From assembly GCF_001556515.1 (NCBI RefSeq), contig NZ_LSJA01000238.1:1-25382 (forward strand): 25,382 nt of DNA. Direction: 5' to 3'. Of this stretch, positions 6,685 to 14,596 are shown in pieces. The notes beneath the pieces are model-generated. The model made no database searches. It had not been told where the DNA came from and saw only the letters and a program-made list of their open reading frames with translations. Position 1 is the first letter of the stretch; each line of letters starts with the position of its first letter. Origin of the DNA: Caulobacter sp. CCH9-E1 (GTDB lineage: Bacteria; Pseudomonadota; Alphaproteobacteria; Caulobacterales; Caulobacteraceae). Made by a program: the position numbers and the translations under genes.

Positions 6685-7608
6685 ATGGCTCGCCAGCCGC
6701 CCCGAAACCGGAAGCCTGGCCTCGTCGTCATCGGCGGGACGCGGGCCCGGCGCGCCTTGGGCGCGGTGTGGCTGGTCGGCGCCGGCCCGGGCGACCCGGA
6801 TCTCCTGACCTTCCGCGCCTTCAACGCCCTGCGCGGCGCCGACGTGGTCGTGCACGACGGCCTGGTCTCCGAAGAGATCCTGGACCTCGCGCCCAGCCGC
6901 GCGCGCCGGATCAACGTCGCCAAGCGCAAGTCGCGTCACACCCTGCCGCAGGACGACATCAACCAGCTGCTCGTCGCTCTGGCCCTTGACGGGCTGAACG
7001 TCGTGCGTCTGAAGGGCGGCGACCCGTTCCTGTTCGGACGTGGCGGCGAGGAGCAGGCCGCCTGCCGCGAGGCTGGGGTCGAGTGCCATGTTGTTCCGGG
7101 CGTCACGGCCGCCCTGGCCGCCAGCGCCAACGCCGGCGCGCCGCTGACGCATCGGGGCAGCGCCCAGGCGGTCACCTTCGTCACCGGCCATGCGGCGCAC
7201 GGCGAACCGGATCTGGACTGGACCGCCCTGGCCCGTCCCAACCAGACCGTCGTGGTCTATATGGGCGTCTCGACCGCGGGCCTGATCGCCGAGCGACTGA
7301 TGGCCGCCGGCCGCGCCGGCTCGACCCCCGCCCTGATCGTCGAGAACGCCAGCCGCGCCGACGAGCGCCGGGTTCTGACCACGCTGAGCGGCCTCGCCGA
7401 AGCCGCCCAGGGCGTGAAAGGCCCCGCGTTGCTGATGGTCGGCGAGGCGATGGCCATGGCTGACGTTCGGTCTCCTCCCCCGTTGACGGGGGAGGGGGGC
7501 CGCGAAGCGGCGGAGGGGGCGCTCGCCGCCGAGCGCGCCCCCTCCGTCATCTCGCCCGGGGGCGAGCTGACACCTCCCCCGCTTCGCAGGGGAGGAGAGT
7601 TCAAATGA
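6685..7608 (+). CDS. cobA: Uroporphyrinogen-III C-methyltransferase (SUMT)
   Basis: SUMT methylates uroporphyrinogen III at C2 and C7 with S-adenosylmethionine to give precorrin-2, the precursor of siroheme and cobalamin. The 307-residue protein has the family signatures in order: VWLVGAGPGDPDLLT, VVHDGLVSEEIL, LKGGDPFLFGRGGEE, VVPGVTAALAASANAGAPLTHR, FVTGHA, VVYMGVS and GPALLMVGE. The N-terminal dehydrogenase/chelatase part of E. coli CysG is absent, so that step must be encoded elsewhere. ATG 6685 has AGAGG 12 bases upstream; an in-frame TTG at 6664 is less likely. The core ends near residue 259. The last ~48 residues are encoded by a palindromic repeat and look like an appended tail. The stop overlaps the next start as ATGA (7605-7608). 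Siroheme use by the downstream reductase explains the linkage. Confidence 0.93.
   Translation: MARQPPRNRKPGLVVIGGTRARRALGAVWLVGAGPGDPDLLTFRAFNALRGADVVVHDGLVSEEILDLAPSRARRINVAKRKSRHTLPQDDINQLLVALALDGLNVVRLKGGDPFLFGRGGEEQAACREAGVECHVVPGVTAALAASANAGAPLTHRGSAQAVTFVTGHAAHGEPDLDWTALARPNQTVVVYMGVSTAGLIAERLMAAGRAGSTPALIVENASRADERRVLTTLSGLAEAAQGVKGPALLMVGEAMAMADVRSPPPLTGEGGREAAEGALAAERAPSVISPGGELTPPPLRRGGEFK
7471..7598. repeat. Palindromic GC-rich repeat inside the 3' end of the SUMT gene, copy 2
   Basis: It begins CCTCCCCC-GTTGAC-GGGGGAGG, then GGCCGCGAAGCGGC-GGAGGGGGC. A GC-rich centre follows, with CGCCCCCTCCG facing the GGAGGGGGCG on the left. It closes with CCTCCCC-CGCTTCGCA-GGGGAGG. The same pieces occur in the same order at 10868-10984. 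The reading frame stays open through the whole element. Confidence 0.8.
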
Positions 7609-7970
7609 AAGCGATCACCGCCAACCGCCTGATCGACGGCGAGGTCGTGTTCTGGAAGTCGGGCCAGTGGGTTGACCGCTTCGGCGACGCTCAGCTGTTC
7701 GACGACCATCACGCCGCCGATGTCGAGGCGGCCGTCGCCACGGGCAAGAGCCAGCCGACCGTGGTGGTCGACGTCTATCCGATCGACCTTGTCCAGTCCG
7801 CAGGGCGTTGGGCGCCGCTCAGCTATCGCGAGCGTATCCGGGCGCTGGGCCCCACTAACGAACCCACGCACGGCAAGCAGGTCGAGGGCGGCGACGTCGT
7901 CGAGGCCCTGCGCCACGCGTCCGGCGCGGCCCGCTCGACCGGCCGCGTTGACCTGATCCGCAGGAAGTAG
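7605..7970 (+). CDS. DUF2849 domain protein of the sulfite-reduction cluster
   Basis: This 121-residue protein matches DUF2849: MKAITANRLIDGEVVFW at the start, then W-x-x-RFGDAQLFDD, TVVVDVYPIDL, and P-x-SYRERIRALGPTNE. The family is a small soluble protein regularly found next to sulfite/nitrite reductase genes in alphaproteobacteria; its function is unknown. There are no cysteines, so it is not a ferredoxin. The start overlaps the SUMT stop (ATGA) and the stop is 6 bases before the reductase, so it is translated in step with both. A role in reductase assembly, siroheme delivery or electron transfer is inferred from position only. Confidence 0.88.
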   Translation: MKAITANRLIDGEVVFWKSGQWVDRFGDAQLFDDHHAADVEAAVATGKSQPTVVVDVYPIDLVQSAGRWAPLSYRERIRALGPTNEPTHGKQVEGGDVVEALRHASGAARSTGRVDLIRRK

Positions 7971-7976
7971 GGCGGC

Positions 7977-9635
7977 ATGTACCAGTACGATCTCATCGAC
8001 AAGGAATTCCTGGCTGATCGCTCGGCCGAGTTCCGAGGGCAGGTCGCCCGCCGCCTGTCCGGCGAGTTGACCGAGGACCAGTTCAAGCCGCTGCGGCTGA
8101 TGAACGGCCTTTATCTACAGCTGCACGCCTACATGCTGCGGGTGGCGATCCCGTACGGTTCGCTGAACCCGACCCAGGCCCGCCGTCTGGCCCAGATCGC
8201 CCGCGACTACGACAAGGGCTACGGCCACTTCACCACGCGCCAGAACATCCAGTTCAACTGGATCAAGCTGAAGGACGCGCCGGAGATCCTGGACAAGCTG
8301 GCGGAGGTTGATCTCCACGCCATCCAGACCAGCGGCAACTGCATCCGCAACACCACCTCCGACCCCTATGCGGGGGCCACGGCCGAAGAGGTCGACGACC
8401 CGCGCGTCTGGTGCGAGGTGATCCGCCAATGGTCGACCCTGCACCCGGAATTCTCGTTCCTGCCGCGCAAGTTCAAGATCGCCATCACCGCCTCGGCCAA
8501 GGACCGCACGGCGGCCAAGGTGCACGACATCGGCCTGCTGCTGCGCCAGGGCCGCGACGGCCAGCTGGGCTTCGAGGTGATCGTCGGCGGCGGGCAGGGG
8601 CGCACGCCCTATGTCGGCCCGACCATCAAGCAGTTCCTGCCGACCGATCGGCTGCTGAGCTATCTGGAAGCGATCCTGCGCGTCTACAATCGCCACGGCC
8701 GTCGCGACAACATCTACAAGGCCCGGATCAAGATCCTGGTCGCCGCCCTGGGCGCCGAGGAGTTCGCCCGCCAGGTCGAGGAGGAGTGGAGCAAGATCGA
8801 CGCCGCGCGCGCCGACCTGCCGGCCTCGGAGCTGGCCCGCATCCGAGCCGCCTTCGCCAAGACGCCGTTTGAAACCCTGCCGGCTCGTTCGGAGGCGTTC
8901 GAAACCGCCAAGGCCAATGACCCGGCCTTCGCCCGCTTCGTCCGCAACAACGTCCGCGCCCACAAGCAGCCGGGCTATGCGATCGTCGAAATCTCGCTGA
9001 AGGCCCAGGAGCAGACGCCGGGCGACGCCTCGGCCGACCAACTGGACGTCGTCGCCGATCTGGCCGAGCGCTACGGCTTCAACGACCTGCGCGTGACCCA
9101 CGCCCAGAACCTTGTCCTGCCGCACATCAAGCTGGACGATCTGCCGACCGTGTTCGCGGCGCTGCAAACGGCCAATCTGGCGACCCCGAACATCGACTTG
9201 GTCAGCGACATCATCGCCTGCCCGGGCCTGGACTACTGCGCCCTGGCCAACGCCCGCGCGATCCCGATCGCCCAGGACATCGCCCGCCAGTTCGCCGATC
9301 TCGATCGCGCCGAGCAGGTCGGCGAGCTGAAGATCAAGATCAGCGGCTGCATCAACGCCTGCGGCCACCACCACGTGGCCCACATCGGCATCCTGGGCGT
9401 CGATAAGAAGGGCGAGGAATTCTACCAGCTGTCGCTGGGCGGCTCGGGCGCGGAAGACGCCTCGATCGGCAAGATCCTGGGTCCGGCGCTTCCGGCCGAC
9501 AAGGTCGCCACGGCCGTCGACCAGCTGGTCGGCGCCTATCTCGCCGTCCGGACCGACGGCGAGCGCTTCCTCGACACCTATCGGCGCCTCGGCCTCGAGC
9601 CCTTCAAGGAGGCTGTCTATGCCCAAGCTGATTGA
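7977..9635 (+). CDS. cysI: Assimilatory sulfite reductase hemoprotein (siroheme/4Fe-4S)
   Basis: The enzyme reduces sulfite to sulfide with six electrons. The 552-residue protein has the two-fold NIR/SIR layout: FTTRQNIQFNW near residue 85 and GNCIRNTTSDPYAG near 120 in the first half. In the second half the siroheme/Fe-S ligands are C415-x5-C421 (CPGLDYC) and C458-x3-C462 (GCINACG), followed by HHHVAHIGILG. Length and order also fit nitrite reductase, but the linked cysH and siroheme gene favour sulfite. No CysJ-type flavoprotein is in the operon, so electrons probably come from ferredoxin or another carrier. The last 17 bases overlap the DUF934 gene. Confidence 0.93.
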   Translation: MYQYDLIDKEFLADRSAEFRGQVARRLSGELTEDQFKPLRLMNGLYLQLHAYMLRVAIPYGSLNPTQARRLAQIARDYDKGYGHFTTRQNIQFNWIKLKDAPEILDKLAEVDLHAIQTSGNCIRNTTSDPYAGATAEEVDDPRVWCEVIRQWSTLHPEFSFLPRKFKIAITASAKDRTAAKVHDIGLLLRQGRDGQLGFEVIVGGGQGRTPYVGPTIKQFLPTDRLLSYLEAILRVYNRHGRRDNIYKARIKILVAALGAEEFARQVEEEWSKIDAARADLPASELARIRAAFAKTPFETLPARSEAFETAKANDPAFARFVRNNVRAHKQPGYAIVEISLKAQEQTPGDASADQLDVVADLAERYGFNDLRVTHAQNLVLPHIKLDDLPTVFAALQTANLATPNIDLVSDIIACPGLDYCALANARAIPIAQDIARQFADLDRAEQVGELKIKISGCINACGHHHVAHIGILGVDKKGEEFYQLSLGGSGAEDASIGKILGPALPADKVATAVDQLVGAYLAVRTDGERFLDTYRRLGLEPFKEAVYAQAD

Positions 9636-10125
9636 GCTCGTTAAGGGCGAGGCCCGCTGGGCGGACAATACTTTCGTCTCGGTCGCCGACGAGGACGCGA
9701 TCCCGGAAACCGGCGACGTGATCCTGTCGCTGGCGCGCTTCGAAGCCGAGGGCGACGCCCTGCTGGCCTCGAATAGCCGCCGCGTCGGCGTGCGCATCGA
9801 GTCGGACCAGGAGGTCGAGGTGCTGGCCTATGACCTGCCGCGTCTCGCGGTGGTGGCCTTGGTCTTCCCGAAGTACCGCGACGGCCGCGCCTACACTTCG
9901 GCCCGCCTGCTGCGCGAGCGCTTTGGCTATCAGGGCCAGGTGCGCGCCGTGGGCGATGTGCTGCGCGAGCAGGCGGGCTTCATGGTCCGCTGTGGCTTCG
10001 ACGCGTTCGAGCCCGCCGACGGCGCCACCCCGGAGGTCTGGAGCCAGGCCGCCAGCCGCTTCCGCCACGTCTACCAACGCGCCGCCGACGCGCGCGCCGT
10101 GGCGTTCGAGGAAAGGGCCTCCTGA
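9619..10125 (+). CDS. DUF934 domain protein of the sulfite-reduction cluster
   Basis: The 168-residue protein matches DUF934. Its C-terminal half carries the characteristic LAVVALVFPKYRDGRAYTSARLLRERFGYQGQVRAVGDVLREQ segment (about residues 74-116) and FMVRCGFDAFEP. The family is almost always encoded beside sulfite reductase or cysH in proteobacteria; no biochemical function is established. It is soluble and has a single cysteine (in MVRCGF). It overlaps the reductase gene by 17 bases and the cysH start by one base (TGATG), which indicates tight translational coupling. A shared role with the reductase or CysH is inferred from this arrangement. Confidence 0.9.
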   Translation: MPKLIELVKGEARWADNTFVSVADEDAIPETGDVILSLARFEAEGDALLASNSRRVGVRIESDQEVEVLAYDLPRLAVVALVFPKYRDGRAYTSARLLRERFGYQGQVRAVGDVLREQAGFMVRCGFDAFEPADGATPEVWSQAASRFRHVYQRAADARAVAFEERAS

Positions 10126-10859
10126 TGGCCTACGACCAGATCGGGGGAACCGCCGCCGGCCTCGCGGCGCGCCTGGACGCGGAACTGCGCGAGGCTCATC
10201 CCTCGACCGTGCTGCGCGCGGCCTACGATCAGTTCGGTTCGCGATTGGCCCTGGTCTCGTCGTTCGGCGCGGAGTCGGCGGTGCTGCTGCACCTGGCCTC
10301 ACAGGTCTCGCCGAGCATCCCCGTGCTGTTCCTCGACACCGGCATGCTGTTCGGTCAGACGCTGGACTACCGCAAGACCCTGGCCGCCCAGCTGGGCCTC
10401 ACCGACGTGCGCGACCTGCGCCCGGCCTATGCTGATCTGGCGACCCAGGACCCCCAATCGGACCTGTGGCGCACCAGCGTCGACACTTGCTGCAACATCC
10501 GCAAGGTGCTGCCGCTGGACCGCGCCCTTGGGAGCTTCGACGCCTGGATCACCGGGCGCAAGCGCTTCCACGGCGGCGACCGCCTGAGCCTGCCGGTGGT
10601 CGAAGCCGCCGACGGCAAGGTGAAGTTCAATCCGCTGGCCAACTGGGGCAAGGCCGAGCTTGAGGCCTATGTCGCCGAGCACCGGCTGCCGGCCCATCCC
10701 CTGGTCGCCCAAGGCTACGCCTCGATCGGCTGCTGGCCCTGCACCCAGCCGTCGGAGGACGGCCGCTCGGGCCGTTGGGCGGGGCAGGAAAAGACCGAGT
10801 GCGGCATCCACGTGGCGCGGGCGCCAGGCGTCGCGCCGAACGTGGGCGGGGATATCTGA
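10125..10859 (+). CDS. cysH: Adenylyl-sulfate (APS-type) reductase CysH
   Basis: CysH reduces activated sulfate to sulfite using thioredoxin. The 244-residue protein has the nucleotide-binding SSFGAESAVLLHL near residue 45, FLDTGMLFGQTLDY near 68, ITGRKRFHGGDR near 142, and the C-terminal catalytic ECGIHV with Cys226. Cys122-Cys123 together with Cys203-x2-Cys206 form the four-cysteine set that binds a 4Fe-4S cluster. That set marks enzymes using APS rather than PAPS, so a PAPS-making kinase is not required for this step. It is the last gene of the five-gene operon, and its stop is followed by a palindromic repeat that could end the transcript. Confidence 0.94.
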   Translation: MAYDQIGGTAAGLAARLDAELREAHPSTVLRAAYDQFGSRLALVSSFGAESAVLLHLASQVSPSIPVLFLDTGMLFGQTLDYRKTLAAQLGLTDVRDLRPAYADLATQDPQSDLWRTSVDTCCNIRKVLPLDRALGSFDAWITGRKRFHGGDRLSLPVVEAADGKVKFNPLANWGKAELEAYVAEHRLPAHPLVAQGYASIGCWPCTQPSEDGRSGRWAGQEKTECGIHVARAPGVAPNVGGDI

Positions 10860-10867
10860 GATCTAAG

Positions 10868-10984
10868 TCCTCCCCCTACTGGGGGAGGTGGCGCGAAGCG
10901 CCGGAGGGGGGGAGTCCTGCTGATCCTGCCTCTTCCTCCTCCGTCGTCTCTTCGAGCCGATACCTCCCCCTGCTGGGGGAGGAT
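10868..10984. repeat. Palindromic GC-rich intergenic repeat, copy 3
   Basis: Starts CCTCCCCC-TACT-GGGGGAGG, then GGCGC-GAA-GCGCC-GGAGGGGGG, a looser centre containing CCTCCGTCGTCTC, and ends CCTCCCCC-TGCT-GGGGGAGG. It shares the block order of the repeat at 7471-7598. It fills the gap between convergent genes (cysH and the acylase) and the outer arms can form strong hairpins on either strand. Confidence 0.8.
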
Positions 10985-10991
10985 TAGAACG

Positions 10992-13175
10992 CTACTCCCC
11001 CGGCCGGTACGTCTTCACCGCGTGCTTCTTCACGTCCTCGGGATAGAAATAGACGTCCCGCAGGTTCCCCGCCGCATACCGCAGCGCCTGGTCGTTAAAG
11101 TGCGGCGAGGCCGGGTCGCCGCTCTCGCCGCCGGCCGAGATGGCGCGGGCGCGGACCTTGTCGCCGAACTGCACGACGGCCACGAAGCTGTTGCCCAGCG
11201 TGCCGTAGTACTTCTTGGTCCCCGGCCAGCGCTTGGCCCCAAACGAGGCCAGCGAGCCCCACTGCGCCGAGGTGAACGGCACGGGGATGCTGGGCTTGGC
11301 GTCATCGAAGGTCTGGACGATCGACCCGTCATTGCGCTGGAAGCGGTTGATCTGCCCCCACGGCGTCTTCCACGCGCCGAAATCGGCGGTCAGCCGGTCG
11401 GAGGCCTCGGCAAGGGCCGCCAGCTTGTCGGCGGCCGTCAGCTTGTCGGCCATGTAGTCGTAGGTGTTGAGCCCCTGAGCCTTCGCCGCGGGCGCGGCCT
11501 TGGCCCACATCGCCTCGCCCCAGAACACCGCCAGGGAGGTCTCTGTCGAGCGCGCCGACCACTTGCGGTCCCAGGTGCTCAGCGCCTTGACCTGTTCGGC
11601 GATCTTGGCCTTCAGAGGATCGCCGTCGGGCGTGGCGGCGTAGGCGGCCTCCAGCGTCGGGATCAGCCGGGCGAAGGCGGTCAGGTACGGGTCATAGGCC
11701 TTCTCGATCAGCCCGCCCAGGGTGAGGTTCTTGACGTCCTTCAGCACCAGCTCGGCGTGGAGGCCGCGCGGGTTCTCGCCGAAGGTGTCCATGTATTTCG
11801 GGAAGTCGGCCTTCTTGGGGCTGTAGGGGCCGGCGGCGGTCCAGGGCCAGTTGTTGGTGTTGAAGGCCCATCCCGTCGGCGGGTTCACCGCCCGAGGCGT
11901 CTTGTCGAGCGGCGTCAGGCCCTTCCAGTCGGTGGCGGGATCGGACCCGTCCACGGGCTTCGTATAGTCGAAGCGGTCGTCGCGGATCGGAATGAACTGC
12001 GGGTGCAGATAGGCGATCTCGCCCTTGCTGTCGGCGAACAGGGTGTTGTTCGACGAATTGGCCTTCAGTTCCGCCACCTTCATGAAGCTCTTCAGGTCAG
12101 TGGCCTTGGTGCGCAGGAAGGACTGTTGCAGGGCCTCCACCGGCCTGTTCATCAGGGCGATGCTGATCCACTTGCCGTCGGCCTCGCGGACGATCGGGCC
12201 GCGATGGGTCTTGAAGACGGTGAAGCGCTTTTCGGCCATCGACCCGTCGGCGGCGCGGTAGGGAACGGCGATCACCTCGGTCTTCAGCGGCCGCAGTTCC
12301 TTGCCGTACTTGTAGAAGCGCTGGCCGTCCTTCTCGACGATCGTCTCGGCGAACTCGTCGACCACGTCGACGCCGCTGGAGGTGTGCATCCAGCCGGCCT
12401 TGGCGTTGAAGCCCTGATAGATGAAGAACTGGCCCCAGGTCGTGGCGCCATAGGCGTTCAGGCCCTGGTTGCTGGAGACCTGCATCTCCGAGCGGAAGAA
12501 GAAGCTGGTGTGCGGGTTGATCAGCAGCATGGCGTGACCTTCCAGCGTGTTCTTGGGCGCGATGGCGATGCCGTTCGAGCCCTTGGGCTCCTTGAACAGC
12601 AGGCCCTTCTCGTCGGCGGTCATGGCCAGTTGGCGCTGTCCATAGAAGCTTTCCAGCTGGGTCAGGGCCACGCGTTCGATGTCGCCGCCGATGCTGCCTT
12701 CCGAGAAGCTGAGCGCCATCCAGGGCTCGAAGCGGGTGATGACCTTCGGCTTCACGTTCGGATGCGTGGCGAGATAGTAGTTCAGGCCGTCGGCCCAACC
12801 GTTCATCAGCGCCTTCAGCCAGGCCGGGCTCTTGGCGTAATCAGCTTTCAGCACCGCCGGATCGATGAACAGCTTCTGGCGCAGGTCCGCCCAGATCGCT
12901 TTTTCGCCTTCCGCCTCGGCCGTGCGGCCCAGGGCGGTCATGAAGTTGGTCTCGACGCGGTTAAAGTCGTCCTCGGCCTGGGCGTAGGCCATGCCGAACA
13001 CGGCGTCCGCGTCGGTCTTGCCGTGGATGTGGGCGACGCCCCAGTCATCGCGGGTAATCGAGACGGCGGCGGCGCGGGTCTTCAGGCGCGCCACATCGTC
13101 AGCGGCGCGAGCTGGCGTCGTCGCGAGCGCGGCGCTCAAGGCCAGGGCCAGAACGCTGACCGACAGATATCGCAT
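10992..13175 (-). CDS. Penicillin/AHL-acylase family Ntn hydrolase, exported
   Basis: The 727-residue precursor belongs to the penicillin acylase family (PF01804), which includes penicillin G, cephalosporin and acyl-homoserine-lactone acylases. It starts with a signal peptide (MRYLSVSVLALALSAALATT, cleavage near ARA-AD at residue 24). Early DDWGVAHIHGKTDADAVFGMAYAQAEDDF is typical of the alpha chain. In KGSNGIAIAP, Ser200 follows the self-cleavage glycine and would be the N-terminal nucleophile of the beta chain; SSNNTLFAD and NTNNWPWTAAGPY further on match the beta chain. The substrate cannot be read from the sequence. ATG 13175 is chosen over an in-frame TTG at 13187 because the signal peptide begins there with GGGGGT upstream. 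It lies 93 bases after the 3D-domain gene on the same strand. Confidence 0.9.
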   Translation of the reverse strand: MRYLSVSVLALALSAALATTPARAADDVARLKTRAAAVSITRDDWGVAHIHGKTDADAVFGMAYAQAEDDFNRVETNFMTALGRTAEAEGEKAIWADLRQKLFIDPAVLKADYAKSPAWLKALMNGWADGLNYYLATHPNVKPKVITRFEPWMALSFSEGSIGGDIERVALTQLESFYGQRQLAMTADEKGLLFKEPKGSNGIAIAPKNTLEGHAMLLINPHTSFFFRSEMQVSSNQGLNAYGATTWGQFFIYQGFNAKAGWMHTSSGVDVVDEFAETIVEKDGQRFYKYGKELRPLKTEVIAVPYRAADGSMAEKRFTVFKTHRGPIVREADGKWISIALMNRPVEALQQSFLRTKATDLKSFMKVAELKANSSNNTLFADSKGEIAYLHPQFIPIRDDRFDYTKPVDGSDPATDWKGLTPLDKTPRAVNPPTGWAFNTNNWPWTAAGPYSPKKADFPKYMDTFGENPRGLHAELVLKDVKNLTLGGLIEKAYDPYLTAFARLIPTLEAAYAATPDGDPLKAKIAEQVKALSTWDRKWSARSTETSLAVFWGEAMWAKAAPAAKAQGLNTYDYMADKLTAADKLAALAEASDRLTADFGAWKTPWGQINRFQRNDGSIVQTFDDAKPSIPVPFTSAQWGSLASFGAKRWPGTKKYYGTLGNSFVAVVQFGDKVRARAISAGGESGDPASPHFNDQALRYAAGNLRDVYFYPEDVKKHAVKTYRPGE

Positions 13176-13268
13176 GATCACCCCCAAATCGCTTCACGCG
13201 CGAGGGCGCGATCCAAGCCGAGTTTGGAGATCAATTCCAGTCCGCGTCACCATGGCGGACCTCAAATG

Positions 13269-13793
13269 CTACTGAGGAGGGCAGCCCTTGAACTCGCCGA
13301 CCTTGCTGACCGACAGGCTGGACAGGTCCAGGCCGCGCAGGGTCTTCATCGAGGCGGCGCCAAAGCCGCTGAACAGGTCGAGCTTCAAACCCTTGATCGC
13401 GCCGCCGATGTCGGAGGCGTACCAGTAGCCGTCATGCTTGGTGCCGTCAGGCATCGGCAGGCCGACGGTTTCCTTGATGAAGAGGACCGTGCGACGCGGG
13501 ATCACCTTGGGATCGACCGCGACGGTGCGCATGGCGGCGACCTTGCAGCCCAGCGAGTCGAACGCGCGGATGCCCTTGGCGCCGGCGTGGTACATCGTCG
13601 CCCGCATCTTGTACTCGACCGAGCCGGGCAGGGCGCCGCCGCCCAGGGCGGTGCTGATCAGCTCGCCCAGCGGGTCGACGCGCGGCGTCGCGGCGGATGC
13701 GGAGTCCGAGTCCGGAGCAGCGTGGGCGAGAGCGGGAGCGGCGAACGCGGAGATGACCGCGGTGGCCAAAATTCCGGCGAGCTTGCGTCGCAT
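13269..13793 (-). CDS. Exported 3D-domain protein
   Basis: The 174-residue protein has a signal peptide (residues 1-26, ending ALAHA-AP) and a C-terminal 3D (Asp-Asp-Asp) domain: AVDPKVIPRRTVLFI with Asp94, then YWYASDIGGAIKGLKLDLF with Asp128 and Asp139. This beta-barrel domain is shared with MltA lytic transglycosylases and Rpf/YabE-like wall proteins, where the aspartates form the active site. A periplasmic peptidoglycan-related role is likely, though the full MltA fold is not present. ATG 13793 is supported by AAGAGG and by the signal peptide. TTGTCA (13857-13862) and ACTATCC (13835-13841) are a weak promoter candidate on the same strand. Two cysteines (83 and 171) could form a disulfide. 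Confidence 0.85.
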   Translation of the reverse strand: MRRKLAGILATAVISAFAAPALAHAAPDSDSASAATPRVDPLGELISTALGGGALPGSVEYKMRATMYHAGAKGIRAFDSLGCKVAAMRTVAVDPKVIPRRTVLFIKETVGLPMPDGTKHDGYWYASDIGGAIKGLKLDLFSGFGAASMKTLRGLDLSSLSVSKVGEFKGCPPQ

Positions 13794-13997
13794 CGAGGGG
13801 AACCTCTTATCGGCGTGTCTGTCGGGCGGCGTCTGGATAGTCCGATCACGGCCCTGTGACAACCCTTAACCCCGCCCAGGACGCGTATCGCTTCGCGTGA
13901 TGGGCGAAAAATAGGCATAGATTCAGAGGGTTGAAACTTGGCCCTTTCCTGCTGATTTTCGCCTGATCGGAAGCTTCGCAGAGGGAACCTGGCGGTG

Positions 13998-14579
13998 ATG
14001 CGGATTTACGGCGACTCGATTTCGGGCAACTGCCTCAAGGTGAAGTGGGTCGCCGAGCACCTTCGTCTGCCGTTCGAGTGGATCGAGACCAGCGTGCTGA
14101 CCGGCGAGACCCGCACGCCGGCGTTCCTGGCGATGAACCCGGCCGGCCAGGTCCCGCTGATCGTGCTGGACGACGGACGCCCGCTCTCGCAGTCCAACGC
14201 GATCATCCTCTATCTGGCCGAGGGCTCGGCCCTGATCCCCGGCGACGCCTTCGCGCGCGCCAAGATGCTGGAGTGGATGTTCTGGGAGCAGTACAGCCAC
14301 GAGCCCTATGTCGCCGTGGCGCGCTTCCAGATGCTGTACCTGGGCAAGCCGCGCGAAGAGCTCGAGCAGCGCCTTGTGGAACGCGGGGGGCAGGCCCTGG
14401 CGCGCCTCGAAACCCAGCTGCGACAGACGCCATTCCTGGTCGGCGAGCAGGTCACCCTAGCGGACGTCGCCCTGGTGGCTTACACCCGCGTAGCGCACGA
14501 AGGCGGGTTCGACCTTGCGCTCTATCCGGCCGCGAAGGCCTGGGTGGGCCGCACCGAAGCCGCGCTCGGTATTATTTGA
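13998..14579 (+). CDS. Glutathione S-transferase family protein
   Basis: This 193-residue protein has the two GST domains. The N-terminal thioredoxin fold carries MRIYGDSISGNCLKVKWVAE, MNPAGQVPLIVLDDG with the cis-proline, and LSQSNAIILYLAE, which contacts the glutathione gamma-glutamyl group. The helical C-terminal domain includes FLVGEQVTLADVALVAYT, the family's N-capping box. Which substrate it acts on is not evident. ATG 13998 is preferred over the adjacent GTG 13995; GAGGGA lies about 11 bases upstream. The S1/P1 nuclease begins 17 bases after its stop, so they are probably co-transcribed. Confidence 0.92.
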   Translation: MRIYGDSISGNCLKVKWVAEHLRLPFEWIETSVLTGETRTPAFLAMNPAGQVPLIVLDDGRPLSQSNAIILYLAEGSALIPGDAFARAKMLEWMFWEQYSHEPYVAVARFQMLYLGKPREELEQRLVERGGQALARLETQLRQTPFLVGEQVTLADVALVAYTRVAHEGGFDLALYPAAKAWVGRTEAALGII

Positions 14580-14596
14580 TCCTGGAGTTTCGTCCC

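Noticed and set aside
8115..9797. 560-codon open frame opposite the sulfite reductase
   Set aside because: Shadow frame with repetitive Gly/Val/Gln/Arg composition; siroheme-binding cysteines are on the plus strand.
11022..13859. 945-codon open frame opposite the acylase and 3D-domain genes
   Set aside because: It spans two genes and their gap, has no protein-like motifs, and the minus-strand frames have signal peptides and catalytic motifs.
14045..14596. Upstream extension of the S1/P1 nuclease frame
   Set aside because: It overlaps the GST gene out of frame and would place the signal peptide in mid-protein.
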